A stretch of 64,000 bases of DNA from Chelonoidis abingdonii (taxonomy: Eukaryota > Chordata > Testudines > Testudinidae): contig NC_133770.1 in NCBI RefSeq assembly GCF_003597395.2, forward strand, positions 95,190,462 to 95,254,461. The letters are read 5' to 3'. The notes beneath the pieces are model-generated. The model worked only from the letters and a program-made list of their open reading frames with translations, ran no database searches and was not told the origin of the DNA. Shown here piece by piece: positions 21,955 through 34,639 of this stretch (position 1 is the stretch's first letter; every line of letters starts with the position of its first letter). A program made the translations under genes and the position numbers.

Positions 21955-24855
21955 ACAGAACTTCAATACTGTGACAATAACAAGGTCCATCACAATAAAA
22001 ATTTCAAAAAGTTTACAAAACTACCATTACAAATCTGAAACACTGTTACAAAGGAGGCAGGACAAGCTTGGTGCTGAGAAATAGGAGTTGATATTTGTGC
22101 CTGCTACAGTACAATTGTTATGCTGACACATCATGCTGCCACTTCCAGAATCTAAGCTTGTACTGGAGTACACCTATTTGCATAATGGAGAATGGTAGAA
22201 GTGGAACAGGAGCAACTTCTGTGGGGAAAATAAATCCAGGTCTTTTAAAGAAGAAAAATAAGCCCCTGGAGTTTACATCTGCAAACCCCCAGAGCAGTAA
22301 TGGAGTATCAGCAGGCAGTTGAGAAGGGGGGGTAACTATCATATTCTGTGACAATAATTACACATAAACGTAATGTTTTCAGTGACTCCATTATTGTAAA
22401 TATAATAGTCAAGACTATTCTCATGACTATATTGGGTTGCTTAAGCATATGTTTGTATTTACTACAGAAGCGATTGGAGAAATGCAGGGGTTATTTCAGT
22501 TAAGAAAAGTTCGCCTGTAACTTATGACCCTTTCACACAGAATGGGACATACGTACCTATGCTTCAACACAGTGGCCCAAATTCATCCCTGGTGTAACTC
22601 CACAGGCCTCAATCCAATTACCCCCCAAGGATAGATTTTTACCTGAAATCTTCACATGCAACCTTTGACATGTGAAAAGTCTGATCTGCACTTCTGCTGC
22701 TCACAGCAAAATAGCTGAGCTGATGCATTCTGAATGTCTGGATGCATTACTGGGTACTGCTGTGCAAATATTTCCACCAGGCTGATGCAGTCATACAGCT
22801 GCTCCCCAGTTTGCCTGAAGGGCTTTGAACAAAGCTAGGCAGGCAAGGCTAACACTGATATTTTGCAGGCAGAGAGGAAGTTTCACCCACTAGAATGCAG
22901 AGATTAAAAGAGTTTAAAGCTGGTAAACAATACAAAGTTAAGGCTACTGTGAAGTGTTCTTGTTCCATGTTTTGTACAACAGATCAGCAAATTTGCTTAT
23001 TGAATTCCTAGAGCAGCTCAAATGGTTTTCTTTTTTTCAAGCAGGCAGCCACCACAGCACAGATATGTAATAGTACTTTAAAGGCAGCTGGCTTGATGGG
23101 TTATTCAAAAACTTCAAAACCTCTATGCTAGGTGAGATTTCTTTTCCTCTCACTGGTCACAAAATGTGTTGTTTAAACTTTAAATCTGGAATGGACACCA
23201 TCGTACTTGGTGTAAAGTCAGAGTCTTTGGAAGCTATTCCATTCCTTAATCAAAAGTCACTAAGTTCCACACAACTTGATGCCAGGGGCTGGATTGTCAT
23301 TGAGCCAGATGCAGCCATGCTGAGGAGTCAGACCTCACTTCCCCCATGGTGTCTGCATTAATGCTCCACGTATTGTGGGCAGTGCCTGCTGTATGGGAGG
23401 AGGGGAAGATTGTGGCCAGTATTCCCTCTTCAAAGCAGAGGAGTGGAACTTTGGCTCCAATTCTCTTCTCGCATCTGACAACACACTGAGCAGCAGAGCT
23501 GAGCCCATGTGGGGGTAGGGAAGCAAGCTGAACTGTTTTCACAGCTGCAGTATGGTGCTCCTGTCCCCACTGCCCATAGGTGCAAGGGAAGGAGTTGTGA
23601 GTCTGAGACTCTTCCAGAAACCCAAGGGCCTAACGGCTGCATTTAGCCTTGGTAAAATTATCTGAATTTAAAGTACGCCCAATACTGCAGGTGCAAAGCT
23701 CGATTCATCATGTGCTAGGGAGCCACTATTAGTGCTTTTCTAATACTCTGGACTCAGAAAATGTGGTCTCTGTAGTGAACAACCCTCTTGCCTTGCCTAA
23801 GTTATTAGTTTGAATAGATGACCCTACAATTCTGTGCTTTCGCTACTTGTTTTGTATGGAACCCACATTCAAAACAGAGCTCAGGCTGCTTAGGTGTGCC
23901 AGAACTCTTCAGGTGCTTTGAATATTGGAGTAGGGCACTTGTGAATTTTGTCCCCCACCCATTAAAGTTCCCAGTCCAGCAGTGAGCTCCATGAGGCCAG
24001 AGCTCCTGGCAGCATTAGGGCCAAAACCACTCCAAGTAACCAAACCCACACAGGGTTCAGGCGCTAGAGCGAAGGGGAGCTTTCACTTTTTGAAATGAAA
24101 TATGGCCCCATATCTGGATTCACTATGTACATTAGTCAGAAAACTCAGTTCAGCCCAGTCCTTCTTCCAAACCACTAACACGTTCCATTTGCTAAATGGG
24201 TCCTCAAGGGCAAAAAAAGGCCCTTTCCTGCAGCTCATCCTCTTGAAACCTGTACTGTACAAGCCAGAGGAGGACAGTGAAAGGCATATATTCAATGCTG
24301 CAACAGCACAACCCCTCTTGGGAGGAAGAGGGCAACTTTCTAGTCTGTTTACAGCCATTTACACAGCAACCTTAACTGCTGCTATTTGAAACGTGAAGTG
24401 TGGAAATCGCCTTTCTCGCATGTCCAAACTACAATACTGTTGTGTAAGGCATGTGTCTGCACATTGTGATCTTACAAGGAGGGAAGCAATATACAATGGG
24501 GTAGAGTTAAGAAAATGGTGGCATAGTCTGTAGTAGTTCCACAATTTTGCTGCTGTGGGGGAGTGTTGTGAAGGCCGTGACCAGAAATGAGGCCAATGCG
24601 AGTGAGCCAAGGGGGAAAAATTACAAAATGCAGACTTTAGAAAGAATAAAAAGCAGCATATTATAAAAGCAAGACATTTCAAACGATCTTGCTCAGTGTA
24701 CAGAACATTTAAGGGACAATGGGACTGACCAGTTACACGGGAAATCCTAAATGATGTGCCTATGTTCAATCCATAATTTAATTTGGAAGAGGCACAAAAC
24801 CTTAAAAACCCACCAATATATATTATAGGAGTGAGGAAAGAATCTCAAAGAACTC

Positions 24856-24919
24856 TTTTTTTTTTTTTTTTTTTTTTTTTTCAAAGAAACATTCCTGAAT
24901 CGATAGTCTGAGGTTTGAA

Positions 24920-24942
<23 letters not shown>
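24856..24942 (-). repeat. Poly(T)26 ... poly(A)20 inverted homopolymer pair in 3' UTR
   Basis: On the plus strand, 26 T (24856-24881) and 20 A (24923-24942) are separated by 41 bases. In the MATCAP2 transcript this becomes a U-run followed by an A-run that could pair into a long A:U stem about 140 nt after the stop codon. Confidence 0.85.
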
Positions 24943-24951
<9 letters not shown>

Positions 24952-25084
24952 CTAAATAGTCTAGATTTTTGCCAGAAAATAAAACAAAAGTTGATTCATT
25001 CTAGTTTTGCAAGCTGTGGTGAAGTCCAGTTCTGTATAACCGGCTGCATACAGAACAGATTTCTGGTAAGAGATTGACTGACTG

Positions 25085-25246
25085 TTACACTATGAGATCC
25101 TGGAGCTCTTGGTCAGTCAGCTCATTCACCTCCATGATCTTTTCCAAATGTTCCATGTATCTGATATGGTCCTGCAAGAAGTGTGGTACTCTCATGTTCT
25201 CCATCACCGCAAATTCCTTCAAGCGATCCACATCCTCGTAAGAGAC
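25085..25246 (-). CDS. MATCAP2: MATCAP2, last coding exon
   Basis: The exon starts after the acceptor 'cctctag' in phase 0 and codes for 53 residues beginning VSYEDVDRLKEFAVMENM and ending ELTDQELQDLIV, then TAA. It is the acidic helical C-terminus of the tubulin tyrosine carboxypeptidase domain, after the catalytic core. The junction LGK-VSYEDVD joins it cleanly to the exon at 35849. The intron separating them is 10.6 kb and full of transposons. No frameshift or premature stop is seen. Confidence 0.93.
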   Translation of the reverse strand, partial: VSYEDVDRLKEFAVMENMRVPHFLQDHIRYMEHLEKIMEVNELTDQELQDLIV

Positions 25247-25527
25247 CTAGAGGAGAGGACGGGGTTAAATCAAAGCTGTACCCATTTTGCAAATTGACAT
25301 GTCTAAAACACACAGTTTCATTCCCTTCTCACAGGTGACAAAAGGATTCCAGGGCACAGGTGTTTTAAAGCATCTTGTCAGAATCCTTCTCTCGAGGTGA
25401 TAGTAGAGTCTGGTTTTATGCATGGTCCAGTAAGGTGTGCATTAGAACATGATCCCGGGAAATTACTACATCCTTTCAAAGGAGACCTGGTTCTGCTTCC
25501 ACTGAAGTCAATGAACAGACTCTCAGG

Positions 25528-25913
25528 GCATGTCTACATTACAACTAAAGTTAGGTCAACGTACAGCCACCACACTAATTAAATCAACCACTGGTGTCGA
25601 CATTATGCTCCTTCTGTCGGCAGTGCATGTCCTCATCAGGAACGCTTGCACCAACTTAAGTGGGACACTTGTGGGGACTGACAGCCAGAGTCCTGCCGCA
25701 CCAGGGCTGACAACTGTCAAAGGCAGCAGCAGATGATGTAAGTAATGCAGTGTCTACACGGACACTCTGTCAACTTAACTAGATCGACCTGTGCTACGCC
25801 TCTAGCAAAGATGGAGTTGTTAGGTCAGTGAGCGGGTGAGTTAAATCAGCAGGAGGAACATTGTAGTGTAGACGCTTACACAGTCTACTTACTCTGTAGT
25901 GTCGACCAGGTCT
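25528..25913. mobile_element. MITE-like element ('tgtctacac' family)
   Basis: Left end 'gcatgtctacattacaact', right end 'tgtagtgtcgaccaggtc', with subterminal 'ttaggtcaacgta' and 'gtgtagacgc' motifs in inverted order. About 386 bp, non-coding. Confidence 0.5.
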
Positions 25914-27432
25914 TAGTAACGTCAATGGGAGCAGGACTGGTGGCTGTTAAGGATGAATGAACTAGTCTGGAAAACTGATTTCCTTCCCATCCACAAGGAT
26001 GGTCTTCCTTCTTTTTTGACAGTCCTTTTGTATATACCAGCAGCCATCCAGTTTCTTACACTGCGGCTCATTTCTCCATGCAAACCTTATGTGCTCTGGA
26101 GCTTTCCTGACAGAGATGCAGAGTGCAGTTTGGACACAGAAGCCACCATGTGAGCAAAATGTGAAAGACAGAATGAGCTTGTGCACATGAAGGATCAGGG
26201 CTGTTGCAGGCCTCTTAGGTGAGGGAGAAGGGATGGAAAATCTGCTCTTATGCATGTTCCCATGCAAGGGGAGGGGCAGGCCCAATGGGAGATGTGAGGA
26301 GGGAAGGGGGGGCTGTTATGGCCAAGGTTTGAGAAACTAGAAAGGGAAATGAAAAGGCTCTGTGGATGTATGGAGACTGCAGAGATGAGAGGAGTCCTTA
26401 TATGGTTCATAGAAGTTTTGGGGAAGCAGCCAGACTGTCAGTGCTAACATGACCAAGCTTCCAAAGCTTTAGTTTCACCCCCAATAATTCATCTGTGCTT
26501 GTGCACAGCAAAATAAAAACGTGTCTTTCTAGTACAAGGGTTGCCACCTCTGAGTTACAAAAATCTAGGACATACAGGATGATCTGGGGCCCATACAACT
26601 GGACAGCTGGCAGGGTGTACTTAGCTGTCCTAGGAAATCAGTATCTCCAAAACAAATGATACTGGGAAAACTTACATAGATGGCAACCCAATTAGTAAGT
26701 AACTTCTTACAAATTATGATTGCAGTATTGGCAATCTAAGCATTCCAAAACAATGAGTAAGGTCTCAACAATCATGAGATTGTTACAAAAATAATAAATT
26801 TTGGGTTGATTTTTCTTAGCCTTCTGAGCCTTCAGAGTGCAGGTGGATCATTTTCAAGCATTTCTCCACTACCATACAGACTATAGAGTTACTTTTTTAA
26901 TGATAGCTGAGATTCTCACATAATTACTGCACTCCAGGAGCTGGAGCTCTAAGAAAAATCCCAAGACTCATGATAAAATTGAGAGCTGACACCACTGTGA
27001 TTGAATCGTGCAGGGAGGAAGACTGGAGGGGTGCTGGCTCAGGCGTTAGCTACAAGAGCGGCTGGGGCAATGTCCAGCATGATTGCCCCTGCATTGTTGT
27101 GCCACAGGCAGGCCTGAGGCATGGATATTTCTACTAACTGGCATTTCTCTGAGGCTGTGTTGTGCCAGATCCTCTTCCCTAGAAGTCTCTTAAGTATAAG
27201 GCTATAATCCTGCTCTGCTCCTGCAGGGGATGGGGAATGCTCTCATGAGCACTTCTGCAAAATCTCACCCTACACAACTACCTGCTTCTCTTTGCTAATT
27301 GATAGGGCCTTACCAAATTCACAGTTCATTTTGGTCAATTTCACGGTCATAGGATTTTAAAAATTGTAAATTTCATGATTTCAGCTATTTAAATCTGAAA
27401 TGACACGGTGTTGTAATTGTAGGGGTTCTGAC

Positions 27433-27655
27433 CAGGGGTGGCTCTAGGCATTTTGCCACCCCAAGCACAGTAGGCAGGCTGCCTTCAGTGGCTTGCCTGC
27501 AGAGGGTCCGCCAAAGCCGCAGGACCAGTAGACCCTCCGCAGGCAAGCCACTGAAGGCAGCCTGCCTGCCGCCCTCACAGCGACCGGCAGAGCGCCCCTG
27601 CAGCTTGCTGCCCCAAGCACGCGCTTGGCATACTGGGGCCTGGGAGCCGCCCCTG
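27433..27655. mobile_element. hAT MITE, nested, with perfect target duplication
   Basis: The ends are CAGGGGTGGCTCTAGGC and, inverted, CAGGGGCGGCTCCCAGGC, flanked by perfect 8-bp copies of GTTCTGAC (27425-27432 and 27656-27663). The inner part has inverted 'ggcaggctgccttcagtgg' / 'ccactgaaggcagcctgcc'. It is the same family as 38815-39077. Confidence 0.92.
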
Positions 27656-27734
27656 GTTCTGACCCAAAAAGGAATTGTGGGGTGGTCGCAAGGTTATGGG
27701 GGGGGGGGGGAGGAATTGCAGTACTGCTAGTCTT

Positions 27735-28110
27735 GCTTTTGCGCTTCTCTGGCAGTGGCGCTGCCTTCAGAGCTGGGCAGCTAGAGAGCAGTGGCTGCTG
27801 GCTGGGAGCCCAGCTCTGAAGGCAGAGCCACTGTCAGCAGCAGCGCAGAAGTAAGGCATAGTATGGTATTGCCGCCCTTACTTCTGTGCTGCTGCCTGCA
27901 GAGCTGAGCCCTCAATCAGCAGCTGCCACTCTCTAGCTGCCCAGCTCTGAAGGCAGCAGCACAGAAGTAAGGGTGGCATGATATGGTATTACCACCCTTA
28001 CTTCTGTGCTGCTGCTGGCGAGGTGCTGCCTTCAGAGCTGGGCACCCGGGCTAACAGCCGCCGCTCTCCAGCCACCCAGCTCTGAAGGCAGCGGAGAAGT
28101 AAGGGTGGCA
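27735..28110. repeat. Tandem palindromic GC-rich units
   Basis: The phrases 'cttacttctgtgctgctg', 'ccttcagagctgggcagct' and their reverse complements alternate three times, so each unit is an inverted repeat and the units are also in tandem. Lies inside the element at 27305-28319. Confidence 0.8.
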
Positions 28111-28319
28111 ATACCATGACCCACCCTCACCCCCCCAAAATAATCTTGCAATCCCTTTGCAAATCCCTTTTGGGTCAAGACCCTCAATTTGAGAAATGCT
28201 GGTCTCCCCCCTGAAATCTGTACAGTATATGTTAAAAGTACACAAGACCAGATTTCACAGGGGAAGACCATATTCATGGTCTGTGACATGTTTTTCATGG
28301 CTATGAATTTGGTGGGCCC

Positions 28320-29347
28320 CTACTCATCAAGCATATGCAGTTACTAAGTTAAAAAAAAACCTATCTTTGTAAAATTAAAACCTTAGAAATGAAAATGTTT
28401 CTGCAACAAGGGATTTCTACTAGAGCTTCTTTGTTTCCTTTTTAAATAAGGAACAAATACAGTACGTACCATTTGTTTCTAAAAAATGTGGTAGGGTGGC
28501 CAGAGAGCTTTGTAATATTGCATAGATTTCTCCCACTCCCACAGTTCTCCCATGTGCTATTGCAGGGATGGAAAGAAATGTAGCTTCTGTAGGATACAGC
28601 TTTAATCACAGTGGAACAGGCTGGCAGTGACATAGCAGATTGGGAAAAGAGTTAAAGTTCTGCTGACTCTCTGTGAGGCAGGTGGCTTGTTAATCTATCT
28701 ATACATAAGGGGGTGGGGTGGAAAGAGGGTTTAGACTGAGTAGTCTGGAGGAATCTAGGAGCAGCCATGTCTGGGGAGCTGCTCTTACGTTATCTTGTTG
28801 TTACTTAACTCCACACTCCAGGAAAGGGGTGAGATTGGACTTCACAGAGTGTGCAGACTGTGTTTGTAGAGCAGGTTGGGAAAGGCACCTGTTTGTGCAC
28901 AGATATGTCTTCTGAGCTACAGTGGAAAAACAAATCCTGATAAAAAGAGAACAAGCACAGGCTAATCCAGGTCAAATGGCAGACTTACTCTTTAAGAGGA
29001 CCACAAAAAGGGAAGATCTACATTACAGCCTGACTAGTGTAAATACAAAAACATCTAAAAGCCAAACCCGAGCTCAAGTTAACTGTCTGTGTGCAGAGAA
29101 GCTATGTGGAAGGTGGCAGGGAATGGAATCTTTCCGCTCACATTGGGGACACGGCCCTGAGCACTGCTGTGTACAAGGTAGGATGGCTGAGGTTAGATGC
29201 CTACAAGATGTCACAAGTTGACTGGCCCCTTTTACGAGGAAGTGGTGTCTAGTGCACACGTGGTTCATCAGCTACTTCATGCATGAGTTAAGTGAAGGCC
29301 TTGGATCTGAGAGGGTTCCAGTCAGGAAAGAAGCAAGTGAGAGCTGC
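28320..29347. other. MATCAP2 intron, nothing recognised
   Basis: No exon and no named repeat is visible. Confidence 0.45.
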
Positions 29348-29671
29348 CTGACAGCCTGAGGGTACAGCTATGCCGCAATAAAAAAAACCTGTAGCACCAA
29401 GTCTACAGCTTGGGTCAGCTGGCTCAGGCGCACAGAGCTTGGGCTGTGGGGCTAAAAACTGCAGTGTAAACATTCAGGCTTGGACAGAAGCCTGGGTTCT
29501 GAGACCCATCCCCTTTGTGTGGTTTCAGAGCCTGGGATCCAGCCCAAGCTGGAACATCTACACTGCAATTTTTAGTCCCACAGCCTGAGCCCAGCAAGCC
29601 CAAGTCAGCTGAGCCACCCCAGGCACGGCCATGCTGCAGTTATTTTACTGCCGTGTGGACGAACACTGAGA
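29348..29671. mobile_element. Palindromic MITE-like element
   Basis: Left half has 'ggtacagctatgccgcaata' and 'ctaaaaactgcagtgtaaac'; right half has 'acactgcaattttt' and 'ctgcagttattttactgccg' in inverted relation. The element is one long imperfect palindrome of about 320 bp without coding sequence. Confidence 0.5.
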
Positions 29672-29689
29672 GAGCCAGGAAATCAGTAG

Positions 29690-30240
29690 GTAAGAGCTGC
29701 CAGAGACCAGGAGACTGAGAGATCCCTGAGGGAAGTTTAGGTTGTTCCTGGGAGAATGCTAAAGACAGGGGAGCAAGGAGGATTTGCTGGCTGGTCTTCC
29801 CAAGTCAGAGGGCTGATGGCCAAGCGGGTATTAGGGATGTTCTCTATGTGAGGATGAACTCCCAGCAAAGAGGCTGTGGGGGATCCCACCTGGGAAGAGC
29901 AGGGTTGCACTTAAGCTGGCAGGGCTGGGATGGCAGGCTGGAGAGGATCCAGGAAGAGCCTGGGTGTGGTGAAGATGCTGGAGCATGGTATGTGCTATGT
30001 TGATGCATCCAAAGATGTGGGATTTTTACAGACTACACACACTGGCTGTGAGAAATGAACCATGTTATGGATTTGAAACTATGTTTTGGCAATATTCTGC
30101 ACCCCCCAGGAGGGTATCAGTGAGTCGAGAAAGCTTGTGTGGAGTTACTGGGGACTCCGAAGGAGGGAGACTGAAGCAGGCACACCTGTCAGGCAGTGGC
30201 CTCCTGCTGGAGAGTGCTCAAGGCAGGGCTGCTCTATGAA
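29690..30240 (+). repeat. LTR-like fragment (weak)
   Basis: Contains 'gaaactatgttttggcaata', 'ctgcaccccccaggagggta' and 'agactgaagcaggcacacc', which resemble a turtle LTR repeat I recall only loosely. No paired LTR or coding region. Confidence 0.25.
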
Positions 30241-31829
30241 ACCACCTTTTCAGCACCTTGCCTTCAAATTTCAACTTCCTCCCTCCACAGGACAATGAAT
30301 TTTTGTTTCTTACAAAAGGTCAGATACCTATCTGACCTGCATCTACCCAGGTGCTCAATAGCTGTGATCAAACTATGCCCCAATCAAGCTCCATTTCCCC
30401 CAGCCACTGCCATCATTAAATATGGTATTTGGCAATATTTTAGGAGGGAAAGATATGACTCATCACGTAGCTCTCTCTTACTAGGCTACTTTCACCACTG
30501 TGTGCAAGCAAACCTATTGTACTGGGTAAAAAATAGGATTTTAGTTTTTGAGTTGATCTTGAAGCTGATTTTTCTGTCACGCTCACCGGATTGTTTTCCA
30601 AAAATGTGTATTAGTGATATTTTACATTCTGACTTTAAAAATTATATGATTTGATGCATTTAGAAATTATGTGCATGTTATGAGCTCTGTTTCTATTGTC
30701 TAGCTGTATTTGTGCATAATTATCATGTTCTGGGCTATAAGGATTCCAAGATTTAACTCCTAGCTAAACCACTGCAAATCTCTAAAATGGCTACTTCTCA
30801 GTATTATTTCTCTCCAGGCTTCAGCCTCTTTCATCTGTTTCTCCCCTCTGGGCAGGCCAAGCAGCTTGCACTAGCACATTAGTCTTACTCTATGCATTCC
30901 TACACACTACTGTCTTTTAAAATACCAAGTAAAATAAGAAGGAGCAAAAGACAGGACTCTTCCTGGGACTAACAAGGCTTTCAGCACTGGGGTGAGGGAA
31001 GAAGACATAGAGAACTATACTAAACACATTCCCATGATAAATCAGGGATTGATTTTACAGACATATTAATCTATCAATAAAATGTAAAAAGTAGTTGTTT
31101 CATTTTGGACCCACATAGAACTTATATTCATGGTAGAAAAATGCCAGAGGAAAATGCACATCTTGTGATCTGTCATCTGCCCAGAATAATCAGTACATTT
31201 GCTGCAATAAGCCATGAGAACATTTTCTGATTTGCAGTGAGAATTTCCCAAGTGGATGAAATCTTCACTATGATTGGATCCTTTACTTTTTCAAGCTCTT
31301 TCAGCAAAGCTTAATATTCTTTTCGGAACATCCAAATCCTTTTTTTTTTTTTTTTTTAAATTGGTTTCATCACAACACTTCTTTACCATACATGAAATTC
31401 CAGTGGGAGCTTTCTGTTCATATCTGATGGAAGAATTTGACTTTCTAAGAATAGCCTCAGTCTTAGTTTTCTTGTAAAAATAGATATAACAGTGTATTAA
31501 CATTACATTAAAAGAACACTAAAGTTGCAAATACCAGAATGAAGAGTCTGTGTAACTGTACTTTGGCCCTCTTGTGTACATACACTGTGATACAGTCTAG
31601 TTGCATGATCCCATGCTATGTTTTCCACAGGACTCCTGCCTCATTCAGTGCACAGGATGGACAGTGCTTACTTAGTCAATATTTCTTTTAATCCTCCTCC
31701 TCATTCAATATGTAGCAGCTGCAGGCTATATTTATTGCAAACCATTTAAATCCTGCACCAACACAAAATTATTTTCCTCAAGGGCTTTTCTATTACATTT
31801 AATCAATGTCATATCTCAGTGTTTCACAA

Positions 31830-31920
31830 ACAATAATGAATTTATCTTCATAATATCCCTGTGACATAAGGTGGTATTATTGCCATTTTGCAGACGGAGG
31901 AAAGGCACAGAGATTAAAAC
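31830..31920. mobile_element. MIR-like SINE fragment
   Basis: 'taatatccctgtgacataag', 'ggtattattgccattttgca' and 'ggaaaggcacagag' follow the order of the MIR 3' half. Diverged, short. Confidence 0.6.
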
Positions 31921-32429
31921 TAAAATTGTCAAACATGTTGACTAATTTTTGGTGCCCAATTTGAGGAATCTAGTGCTTGAGTATTTTTTTTTTTTTCAGA
32001 GTACTTAGCATTTTTACTGCAGTTTATATGTTCAAAACACAGCTTCCACTGACTTCATTTGCAGCTGGAAGTGCTCAGTTCTCCTGCAAATCAGACCTCA
32101 AGATCTCTAGTTGGGCACCCAGAAAATGAGGAACACACAGTTAGTGACTGTGTAAAAAGGCTGGCTTAAAAGACTTGCCTAGCATCACATATGAATTCTA
32201 TGGCAGAGACAGGGACAGAATTCAATTCTCCAGGGTAGCATTCAGCTGTCTTAACCACAAGTCTCTCCTTTTTTTTTTTCCTGCAAGCCCGTCTCATTCA
32301 TTACACACTTTCCAACTTCTGCAGCAAATGAGGGAGGGCTCCTCCAGGCACACTACAGCTTCACACATACACCAACTCCCTTCATTCCCTGCCTAACCCA
32401 TCCTATGCACTGAATGAGGCTGGGTCCTG

Positions 32430-32660
32430 TGAGGAAAAATAGTATGTGATTATGTAACTGTATCCAAATGTATGCACGAAAGGGGCAAAGTTAAGGTTGC
32501 ACAGGAAATCTTAATTTTGGCATATAGAATTACATGGGTCATTGGCATGGGACCTTTGGATCCAGAGCCCAGATTTTCATGGAGCTGTGGTAGCAGTAGT
32601 TGGCTATTATCCTCTATGTGGACCAGCCACTAGACACATAGGAGCCTGCATAATTTTGAG
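32430..32660. repeat. Interspersed repeat, copy 2 (unclassified)
   Basis: Diverged second copy of the family at 13920-14140: 'ggggcaaagttaaggttgca', 'aatcttaattttggca', 'gtggtagcagtagttgg', 'cagccactagacacat' occur in the same order. Confidence 0.45.
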
Positions 32661-34639
32661 AATCTGGACCTAACTTCCACTGGAATCAATGAAATGTGAG
32701 AGCCTAAATATCTTTGACGGTTTGGGCCACAGTCTGCTAGTGGGTTTCACACCTATTTGCTGACAGCACAGGAATGCTGAACTCAGGACTCCTGGGTTCA
32801 GGTCTAGGTTCTGAAGGGGAGTGTATTCAAAATGGCTATAGATCTTGCTGTCCCTGTCCACCCCAATGCCCCATTCCTACCCCTCTCTGCTTGTCTTCCC
32901 TCACCCCTTTCCATTCAAGCTAGTCTACATCCTCCAACTCTTCTTTGTTGCCTGGGTGCCAGTAAGCGGAACACTGAGAGTGCAAAGGGAAAATAGTCCC
33001 CCTGCTCTCAGTTCCAGTGCCTGATGCCACAATAGCCCCTGGAAACCAGAAGAAGTGATTGCAGGAAAAAGTCCTGGTCAGCCCCAGCAGTGCTATGACA
33101 GAGCATGCTCAGCTGCAGCCTTGCCAATACCAACAATTTGATTATTTTAAAGACCCAGCTACTGGAGTCAGCTTATTACCTGAAAAATCTCAGATTTCAT
33201 TCAAATAAAAAAGTAAGTTTCTAGTCCTCATGTTTCCAAAGAAAACCATGAAACTATGAACCTTAAATGATCCAACACCAGAAGAGAAAAGGAACAAAAT
33301 TTATTTTAAAAATCTTATAATTTTTAAGCCAATGTCATGATTTTTGAGGGGCTTGACTTGTGCCTTTTTAATGCTGACGTTTGGCAATACTCTGCAGGGA
33401 TGGCACATGCTCAGTTTGGCTGGCAGACAGGAACTCTGGGGATTGAAGAAGGCCAGCACAGAAGGAACCTTCAGAAAATAATGCTGCCAGCCTCGAAAAT
33501 ACATCTACTGAGTATGTGTGAACTGTGATTTTTTTATTTTTATTTTTATTTTTTTAATTTTTCCAGAGGCTTATAACTTAACAGGGAAATCACAAGGACA
33601 TCAAAAAGCACATCCTTGATACCAAAGTGACTTCCTGTCAAATTTGACCTCTGCTCCAAAGCATGGCAGCTGTAAGAATTTTTTAATATGGGCTAAATAA
33701 CACATTTTCCCCTAACCTAACAGCTGACCTGTTTTGATAGAAACTTTCCCAAAAAAGTCAGCCTAAGGCAGACTCACTGTGAACAATTTTAGCCCAAGTG
33801 GTAAGGTTCAGCAGTTAGAAACAACTGAAAATAGATTCTTATCATGAAAAATGTTAGACAACCTTAACTGTAGATATTGCTACCACTGTCACCTATGAAT
33901 AAAGTCCATTTGTCACATGTCCACCCAATGTGACACATTATTTATACAGCTTAATATTATGGACCAAATGTAACTGTGCTGGCTTTGGCCCATTGTGTAT
34001 TTCTGAAATGGTTTGCAAACAAGAATGCCAAACTACTTGGTAACATCTGTATGTCAATGACTTCTCTGTTATCGTTTCCTTGTTTGTTGTACATTAACCA
34101 CATTTGCTTTCTCTCAATATAAATAAAATACTTCCCTATAATTTTCTCTAGAGGGCAGGAAGCAATTTATGTCCTGAGTCACATGTTCCTGACCATGCTT
34201 CTGAAATGGAGCTAAGGCCTTTCACTGGCTCTCCTAGACGTCACCCCTGACATTTCCAGCCCCTTCAAATATGAGGAACTTGTTCTAGCCTTCCTGAAGC
34301 TATGTAGAGAATGAGGTAACAGCAAATTAAGTTTTCAAGTGCACAGCAAGAAGCCTGCCAGTGGTTATCGCTGAAGCCGTGGTGAAATCATTACATGGAA
34401 ATATTACTAGTGTGCCCCACTACTGCAGGGTCCAGACAATGGATCACATGGCTAGCAACAGCTAAGAGAGGGGAACCTTATTTGCAGAGGACTGTGCTTT
34501 AAGTGGAACTAAGTAGATTTTTTTGGGAAAGTCTATTTTAGTGGTTTTGGCAAAACTTGTACGTTGAGGTAATTTCTACATTTTTTTTTCCCACGTAATT
34601 TCCCCTCAGCTGACACCCAAAGGGCCTCCCAGACCAGGT

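Larger units (their letters stand above)
21930..25084 (-). other. MATCAP2: MATCAP2 3' UTR (putative)
   Basis: The minus-strand sequence after the TAA at 25085-25087 has no clear poly(A) signal until AATAAA at 21949-21954, followed by the GT-rich 'tgtgtggatg' on that strand. That would give a 3' UTR of about 3.1 kb. It is nearly free of the transposons that crowd both sides, which fits transcribed UTR. It contains a 20-A run and a 26-T run near the stop codon (see the repeat at 24856-24942). The end position is inferred. Confidence 0.5.
27305..28319. mobile_element. Large non-autonomous DNA transposon with nested hAT insertion
   Basis: The ends are imperfect inverted repeats: 'gggccttaccaaattcaca' at left and, inverted, 'ggggcccaccaaattcata' at right. 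Subterminal 'gtaaatttcatgatttcagc' and 'ccagatttcacagggg' are also related. The centre (27735-28110) is a set of palindromic GC-rich units. A smaller hAT element sits at 27433-27655. No transposase. Confidence 0.65.

Noticed and set aside
30196..30654. 152-residue plus-strand frame inside the MATCAP2 intron
   Set aside because: No recognisable domain, antisense to the gene, and partly in an LTR-like repeat; length is compatible with chance.
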